From: Emydura subglobosa
Lineage: Eukaryota > Chordata > Testudines > Chelidae
Reading direction: 5' to 3'
Length of the DNA: 64,000 bases
NCBI GenBank assembly: GCA_007922225.1
Contig: ML679963.1
Location: 895,358-959,357 of the forward strand
Shown here: positions 25,801 to 34,800 of the stretch, piece after piece
Numbering within the stretch: position 1 is the stretch's first letter
Layout of the letters: each line of letters opens with the position of its first letter
Made by a program: the position numbers and the translations under genes
The notes under the pieces: model-generated
Seen by the model: only the letters and a program-made list of their open reading frames with translations
Database searches by the model: none
Told to the model about the DNA's origin: nothing

Positions 25801-28800
25801 TTTTTTTTAATTTTTTTAATCAGATTTTTTTTTTTAATTTAAATCGGATTTTTAATTTTTTTTAAAAATCATCAATAAAATACTAAATTTCTCTCTCATT
25901 TAAAAAACAGCAGTTACAATTAAATCTCATCACAAACATGCTAACCCTACACTTACAGTCTCATAAAAATGAATTAATGGCTCTAGTCTGCCCAGCCTAA
26001 CTACCAGCTCTTGTTCTGGGCTTTCAGTTTCTGAGCAGACTAAAGTCCCATGTGCAAAGACAGACACAGGCTGGATAGGATTGTTGTTGTTCTGTGCTTA
26101 TGTGCTGTGCTGGTGGAGCTGGGCCAAGCAAGGCAGAGGAGTTAGTTAAGACACTGTCTTAAAGGCACAGAGAGAATATTTTCATCATTTGGTATTATTC
26201 ATTCAATGCTGCAAACGTGGCAAAGATGAGAAGATACTTAGAAGATACTGAGAAGATACTTAGAAGAAGAAATGGAAGGATGCTCCTTAGTAACTTACGG
26301 CTGCAGTGCCCGTTTAATGCATCTTTTAGCCAAAGACTTAAGTACGTCTTCTCCAGGAATAAAAGAAAATGTTGTTGAAGTCGCAAAATACTTTCATAAC
26401 AACCATTTTGCTTCAGCTTCACTGAAGAGAGAAGGAGGATCCAAACTAATTCTCCCTCAAGATGTTTGATGGAATTCTGCGGTTGATTGTTTTGAACAAT
26501 TTGTTAAGAACTGGCCTATTCTCATAAAACTTTGTGAAGAAAACCATGATAAAATAGATGGAAGTATCTCATCCAAAGTCTCTAACATTGGATTAAAGAG
26601 GAATATAGAGGATATGCATGGCATGGGCATCTCAAAATCATTCCTAAGTTATGCCAGTCATAATACATTTCAGGTCTAGAGCGGAACCATTGAAACAGTA
26701 CATGTTTACTGATGATGTTTTGAAAAAAGTCACTCCCCTGAATTGGTGGAAATCATTAGCCAGACACCTTGAAACAGAGTTCCTTCAGTTGCTAAGCCAA
26801 CTTTTCACAGCAATAGCTTCCTCTGCAGGCACAGAGAGAATATTTTCATTGTTTGGTATTATTCACTCAAAGCTAAGAAATCGACTGGGAGTGGAAAAAG
26901 CAGGAAAATTCATATTTCTGTTTTGGTCTCTGAATAAAAATGACAGTGGGAGTGGGGAAGATGAGAGCTAGTTGTAGAAGTGTTAAGTACATCGTATGTT
27001 TAGTGTTGTGATTACTTGTCTGTTAGAGTTAATGACATTTGAAAATTAAAAAAAAAAGAGTTTAAGGACAGCCGTCAGCTCAGGAGACTGCTGCAATTGC
27101 AAATGTGAAACATGGATGTAACATTTAAGATGTAGTTTAATAAAATATAAGTGCTATTGTGTGTGTGTGTGTGTGATTTAGTTCTTGCCATTCCTAATGT
27201 ACTGCTGCTGCATCTGCAGGTTGACACAGGTAATGAGTATTATGTACTATTTCCTAAAACAATAAAAACCAAGTTATCTAAACAATGACACAAAGTATAC
27301 CCTCCTAGACGCTGTAAAATGCTGTATTGAGTGGTAAATGAACATGTTTTAGTGATCACATTTGCACCACTGTTTAAGAAATATGTGAAGAAGTATCAGT
27401 GGGAAACTTGATTTAAATCAATCCACCCTGCAAAGCAGTGCCCTGGCCAGCGTCATACAGAGCCGCTTGCAGAGCTGAGAGCAGAACTCCGGGTACTGAC
27501 TCACAACATCCTTGCCCTACCCACTAGAAACTACTTCCTCTCAAAGATCTAGCCAGGCTCAAACAGGTGATCTCTTCTTACCTCATCCAGGAGCTGAAGC
27601 AGTTTGTTCCGAATTTCCGGTGTGTTCTCCCCTACCGGATCCTTGAGGAGCTGCCGGAACTTCTCAATCACCTGATAGAAGGCATTCTTCCAGAGCAGCT
27701 GATCCACATTCTGATGGTCAGAGAACTCAATATCCATTAGGATGCATCGTTCATACAACTGGAGCATCTCCGCTCTAGAATGAGAGAGCCAATGGGTGAC
27801 ACAAGAGCAACTCAAGCACCCTGCCCTGCTGTGCTAGTATGAGTGCAGTCAGAGCTGCCAGGGAACATTTGCTAAACTGCCGGCTACTTCCCCTACAACT
27901 TTGTAATGAGACACCAGCAACTTCTCACTATTCCGTCACACAGCAAATGAATCCCCTCATCCACACACGCCTGCAGACTCCCCCAGTCCAAGAGGGCAAG
28001 TTTGAAAGGAGTCTCTCTCTTCCTTATGGACAGGAAGGAATCTGAAAGGAGTAGGGCCTGGCAGAGAGAGAGGGTGCTTCTGCTACAACCTCTCTACTGG
28101 GATCTCTTCAAGGCAGGCATGAATCTTAGATCTGAGAAGGGAAGGTACAGCCTTCCAATGATGATCCAATACACAGCAGCTTCCCCCACTGCTGCCTTAG
28201 TGCTGAAATACATGATCATTCTGAGCTCTAAGTTTATCTGTGGAGGTCAGGGAAGGAGAATGCAAGGCACTAGAAGGCAGGGGAAGCTCTACCGTGGAAA
28301 GAAGGATGCGCTGATCTTCCCTCCTCCCAACCAAACGTAAGTCACAGATACATGACAGAACCAGAGACTTCATTCCCTTTACCTCCATTCCCCCCACTTT
28401 CATTTCTCTGTGATTAACTATGGCTGGGAATGCTACACCTTCCAGTTAGACCCCTTAACGGGAAGGAAGAAGAGAAAGAGACTCAAAGCCATAGAAATCA
28501 GAACACTCCCTCCATATCTCCCCAGTTGCCAGGGCAGAACTGTTCCCTCCACTATGTTCTCTCAAGCTGTCAATGACTCTGCAGCCCTTGGCAGATGATC
28601 CCACAGCCTGATGCATCCCACAGTCAGGAAGGTTGCTCGAACGTCCAGGCTGCATTTCCTTTGTCCAGCGTCATCCCACTGCTCCTAGTTCTACCTTCTT
28701 GGACCACTTTTGCCAATTCTGTTCCTTCCCAGGTGTACACACTAGGGATGTAAAAGCCTAAACGTTTAAACTGGGGGGGAGGGGAGCGGCAGCTGGGCTT

Positions 28801-31800
28801 GGCTCCCTGCAAGCGAGAGCAGCTGGACAGCTCTTGCTGGTGGGGGGGGGGAGGAAATATTCCAGCACCGGGGGGACCCGCAGCTAGGCAGCTCTCGCCT
28901 GGCAGTGAGGAGCCGAGCCCAGTATCCCCCCTCCAATGCATTTAACTGTTTAAACATTCTATTTTTAGAACGTTTAAACAGATTCTTAATTAACCTATTT
29001 TTACATCCCTAGTACACACCTCACAAGAACTTGTCACTTAGCTAAGTGACAATCTATACCAACTGAGCCGCTTTCCCTCTCCTCATAAACAAGTTCTCCA
29101 GCCCCCTCATTGTCAACATCTATGAAATAGTCAGAAACAAAAACCAGGTGAGTAAGAAACAAAGGAGGCAGAAAAGATAGGATCTCCCATTAGCCACAGA
29201 CCCCTCCACATGCCCCACAGAGCACAGGCCAGAGTTCTTGGCTATCCTTCCTTTGTACAGCATTTCCCAAAGCATTTCCTTCTTATCCTCTGAACCACAA
29301 AACAGCAGCAACCTTCAGACCATGTCCCTCCCATGTCCCGAGACTGGTAAACATGAAGCTACAACACTTCAGCCAAGTCCGGAAGCCTGACAACATACAG
29401 TCCAAGGGGTTCCCAGGGAGGACCCCTCTGAAAACACTCAGCCGGAACGGCGACAGAGTGATCCATGCCATCTTCTCCTTGGCCTAGGATCCCAATCAGA
29501 TCCTGCTCTGAGCCGCCACACTCCCAGGCTACTCATGTGTATTCGTTCTCCTTGACACATGAGTGTTTGCCCCCTTGGCTCTCATGTCTGCAAAGTACAT
29601 CACACTTCTATTTGTCTGTGCATACTGTACTCTATCATCATATGTTTGAAACAGCCTTCACAAGTGAGCTGTACAGCTGGGGCACTTGGCCCTGAAATAT
29701 GTGAATACTACCACTAGCATCTTCAGGCAGTTTGACAACAGATAAGGTGCTGCTGCAACTGCTGTCTCAAGGATGGCCCATATGCTGAAAACACGGCAAA
29801 GTCCTGTCACATCCCTCCATGGAACTTGGATTGTGTGAATCCAGAAAACGGATAACAGGTCTAGAAATTAATTCACTTGCTGTCGTCAGCTATGAAAACA
29901 AGTCACCAGAGAAGCCCTGCAAATAAGGAGGGCACAGAGTGAACATGAAAGCTGGAGAGCAGGAGCTGTTGCTGTAATTAAGCTAACTACACACCAATTT
30001 CATTTCTTCCTCACTGCATGGCAGCCTCAGGCCATTCCCACAGGAGGGCACAGAGTTGAACAGTGACAGCAGTTCTAAAACTGCCAGCATCGTCACAGCA
30101 TTAGACAGCACCAGAGCCTCCCAGAAATGATACCAATGTGTTGTCCTTGCCCTGAGACGCTCACAATCAGACTTAGACAGGAAATGAAGATAACAGACTG
30201 TCTTGTGGATAGGGCTCGGAATACACCGCCTGCTGGACAGGAGTCACGGATACAGTGGTCTTACCAGAACGGTTGAAACTGAGAGCACGTAAGCGCACCA
30301 GGGCTTGGAGTCCCTCTGCTCCCAGCCATCACGCCAGGAAACACCCAGGAGCCAGGATCTGAGTGTGCACCCCCACAACTCTCCTCTCCACACAGCAATG
30401 ATATTACATAACTATCAGAAGCTGAGGCTCAGCCACCAGCCCAGAGAGCTGCTTCCCAACGTCAGGCCACCCTACTCATTTACAAGACTGCTTCTGCAAA
30501 GCCAGTGGAACCAAAGCTTCTCCCTGGGTTTTCTTCACTCAGTTACACACAAACCCTTTAGCATAACAACTGCTGACATGGCTTGTCACAAGAGCCATTC
30601 CCACCCCTCTGGCATGTAGCTGGGCAGTGGCCTGACCACCTGCCCCACTCAGGCAGGTGCCCAAGAACAGATCAAACATGTCTGCAAACATTTACCCCAT
30701 GGGAATAATGCTGGCTCATCCCCTCCCCCAGCTTGAGAAGGCAAAGCCCGAAGGGAAAGCTCCAAACCTCAGCTGTGCCATCTTCTCAAGACCCTCAGGG
30801 CTGATGCGGTCTCTGGAAAGCAGGTTGCTGAGCTGCTGCTCCTGATTTCCAGCCTCTCGGAGGAGTTTGCTGAGCTCCTGTTGCTGTATGTTCCTCATCT
30901 GCTGCTCCATCTCAGGACTCAAAGGGGTAGAGGGGAGGGGACTGCAGATATACTGCCCTGCCTGGCCTGGATAGCCAGGGTAGTAAGTTCCTGGGTAAAC
31001 ACTGCTACTGGGACCCATCTGATATTGCAAAGAGTATCCTCCATAGGGATACTGAGGACCTTGGCCTTTTGGACTGGGGTAATAATAGGGGTTGTCAGAG
31101 TTCTGAAACTTGTAGTAGGAGGCCTGTGACTGGCGTGCCTCTCCCCAGGAAGTGGGACTCACTTCATCATCAGTGTCCAGAAAATGAAGCTGTGAGGTCT
31201 GGCTCTTCAAAGCAGGGCTTTGGTCTGGGTTGTTCGGATCCCACAACCTGCGGATGGTGCCTCCGCGGCCCCTGCCTCTGGGACCCTTGCTGCCACCACT
31301 ACCAAGCAGGAGCCTGGGCCCAGAGTGAGTAGATTCAGGAGAGGCTGCAGCACTGGCAGAGAGGTCTGTGTTGGCAGGAAGGATGAGTATCCCACGACCT
31401 CTCCCTTGAGGCTCCCTGCCCTTCACCTCCACAGCCTCTATGGAGTCACTTACATTAAAAATCTTTGGAGGCTTTTTCTTGTCTGTGTCTGCCACACAGA
31501 TGTCTCTGTTCACAGACCTGCTATTGAAGGGGACGCGCAGGGCTCCCTTGACCTCCTTCCCATTGCTGCTCCACTCGCTCTCACTTTTAGAAGCTCGGCT
31601 CTGCTCTGGATGCTTTCTCTCTGGTTGTCTGCTGTTGCCATAAGCTTCTGTATCCCCAATTCTGTCATCTTCCAAAGAGTCAGTGGAGGAAGCAGACAGC
31701 TGTTTTTTCGGATGGATTCTCTCTTTGGCCCGCTCTTGTCGCTTCTTTCCCCCATCAGCCAGTGGGGCTCCATCTGTGCTGTTGTTGCTCCCTGCAGAGC

Positions 31801-34800
31801 TTGTGCTACAGGTGCGGTACCGGCTCCTCCGTTTGTCAGAGCGGGAATATCGCTTTGTAGAACCCAGTTTCCCCTGGATCAAGTCATCACTTGATTTCCT
31901 GACCCTGTCAGCCCGCTCTACCCGCCTTCCTTTTTCTCCCCTTGTGGTTTTCACTCCCTCACTAGTCAGGCTTCCCTCTCTCTCCTCTGTGTTCACTTTA
32001 GTTCTGCTGCTCTTGCTACCTTTCCCAATGTCCTTTTCAGTCTCTTCATCTCCTTCAACTCTCAACTGCTCCATCTTACTGATGACTTCATCATTTGCTG
32101 GCCGGATGGCTAGTTCCTTGGCAACAGTCTGCAGGCGTTTCCCAGGCTGATAGATCTGCTGGTCTGGCTTCTTGGTTCTCCTGATGATTCTGGGACACCA
32201 GTCATCAGGGACAGAGTTTTTATACAAATTCTCTTGGCCGTGAAAAACAGCTTTACTTTCCATCTCTCCGTTTCCCTGGGAAGGACCATTGTGCTTCTGG
32301 CTGTCACCTTTGCTGAGATCTCCAGTTACTTGAGATCCCCTTCTAACAACAGCAGGATCTTTGTCACTAGCAGTTTCATCCTTGGATTCCTCAGATCTGG
32401 CCCCTTCACACCCTGAGGTTTCCTGTTTTAATAGTGTGTGTTTGTTCCTGAGCCGGGAGAGGCCAGGCTTGTAGATTTCAAGGTCTGGGCGCCTGTTATC
32501 TTTACGATGCCTGGGCTCCTTTAGTTCCTTCATGTTCTCTGTAAAGAAGAGATAAAAAGGTGGGGGTTATTCCTGCTATGGAACAGCAAAGCAGGATAAG
32601 ACTTAGACACAGAGAAATGCTAGAGAAATGCGAAGAGAGTCTTTAATGATCTCAGAGTAGCTCCAACAGGGGCAGAAGTTTTAAAATTGAGACTATCAGA
32701 GCCCAAGTTCTTTATCTGGGTATTACTTGAAATCTCACAGAGCGGGGGTGAGAAATGCAAGAGTAGGAGGCAGAGAGGAAACCTATGACTCAGCCTGTGG
32801 CCTTATTTCAGGATACATATTTGTTAAGCACCTCAAATGTACCCCTCACTGTACAGAACACATAAACAAAACAGGCCTAGCCTCAAGCAGCTTACAGGTT
32901 CAGAAACAGACAGCATAGACTGGGAGACTCAGAACAGAGTGCACATTCAGAGTTTTGTTGCTGCTATTTTCCTGATTTCACTCTCTGCTCTGCCTGTTGT
33001 TGGTACATGTGCCTTCCCCTCTGCAGCTCTTGCCATTTAGAACAGCTCCTGTCCCTTCCCTGTCTCAATCACACGACATCTCATTTCAACTCTGCACCGA
33101 AGACTTCTTTTCTCCCTTGCCCAAATTCTTTAAATTTCTCTCTCTATAATGATATTAATACTAGAAGTACTTAAAAGAACATGGCTGGTATGAAAAATAC
33201 TGTGTAAAACAAAGTCATCACATGCAGCAGCATTATCATACATTATTCTGGCTAAATCTATATCTTGGGCTGGGGTTTTACACCATGTTATAGAACGGTT
33301 TCTACTTCATACCAACTAAACCCACCACTCGGTCTCAGCAGTACCCAGTAGAGAGAAATCACTCAAAGCAAGAACACACCTTCCTCTGAAGCAAACATAA
33401 TGAAGATTATAGATCCTTTCTCACTAATCTACTCCCAGCAGCCTCACCAATTCATAGACAGCAACAAACAAAGGAAACTCAGAGACAGTTCTGAGGTTTC
33501 TGTCATTAGAACACTGGGTAAACTGCATCCATGACGACAGAGTGCTGATGGGAGAATCTTCTGAAATGGGAATGATGAGCATGGACTTTTTCTCGAGATA
33601 CTTGTACTCTAGATAGTTGGGCAGAGTTTGTTTAACTGTGTGAAACCTGATGTTTCTCCCTGGAGGATTTCATACTCCATATAATAGCTTGATTACTGTG
33701 GCACCACCATAAAAACCATGTGGTATTAAATTGCTTTCACTCTAACCAGACAACAGTGCTGTCAGAGAGACCAGAGAGAAATGAGGATGTCAGGGTAGTG
33801 GCTGCACTTCTAGATCAGTCTCAAATGAATCTCAGTGGCTCCCTGATTAACAATTTGAGGAAGAGATGCAGCAGTCCTGACTCTCATTGCTTTAACTTTG
33901 ACAGCAGCAATGCTTGGGATAATTTGCAGGAAACTACACCATATAATCATGATCAACAAGTTGCAAGTGCAGCTTTCCGTGCTGCGGCAGCCCACTGCCA
34001 CATCCCCAACACAAGCAGCCTTGAATAAAAAACAACTCAGCGTTCATGAAGCCAACATTTAATAGTCTCAAAGCTCCAGTCTGCTCACAATACTTCAGAG
34101 CAAAGCAGAGATAACCATTTCTGTAATACAAACACACACTTGCTTTGCTGATCCCATTAGTTGGCTCAAAACCAGTCTAGATATTCAGAGGGGAATGACT
34201 CGTGGGCCACCATGCCATCCAGCTAATAACAACAAATTTGTATATAGCACTTTTCATCAGTAGATCCCAAAGTGCTTTACAAAGGAGTGAAACTACAGTC
34301 AATTTGTCAGATGCTTTGGACATTACAGGCTACACATAAAGCACCTGCCTAGACAGAATCATTCAAGTTCTGCTACACCCACAAGCTGACAGTGGAAAAT
34401 AGGAAAAGGCAAGAATAGTTTCAAGAGCTGTTTAACCCTGCAGGGCAGCAAACAGAGAAGGGCATCCAAAAGCAGTAATGATGGGGCAGATGGCCTTTAG
34501 TCGTCCTTTACATTTAGCTAGCAGTTTCCATCTTCAAAGCACTGTAGAAACTTGAATTAATTAAACCTCACAACCCACTCTCCCTTCACCTGTCCCCATG
34601 AGTCAGGTAAGACTTAGTCCCATTTTGCAGACAGGGAAGCAAATGGCAGAGAGGATGACTGGAATTCTTGGCATTCGTTTATTTTATCAGTGGAGACCTC
34701 TGGGAACAAGTACTTGGGAACACAGTGATATACTGAGAAGCTACTGGGTGGCCATACAGCAAAATGAAATGGAGACCAATAGTGACGAGTGCAACATAAG

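Larger units (their letters stand above)
25775..27430 (+). mobile_element. hAT transposon with decayed transposase and 8-bp target duplication
   Basis: The element opens with CAGGGTAGATAAAAATCAAT and closes with ATTTAAATCAATCCACCCTG, giving short inverted ends (CAGGGTRGAT). The flanks CAAAGAAG (25767-25774) and CAAAGCAG (27431-27438) match at 7 of 8 bases, the expected hAT target-site length. Inside, a broken transposase reads in plus sense. A T/A-rich subterminal block lies at 25795-25865. The element sits in SMG6 intron 3, in sense opposite to SMG6. Confidence 0.85.
27775..30767 (-). other. SMG6: SMG6 intron 2
   Basis: It holds a CR1-like antisense fragment and a short hAT-type element, both listed separately. 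The stretches 27775-28550 and 29120-30767 show nothing else that I can support beyond a weak MIR-like patch near 30110-30190. Confidence 0.65.
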
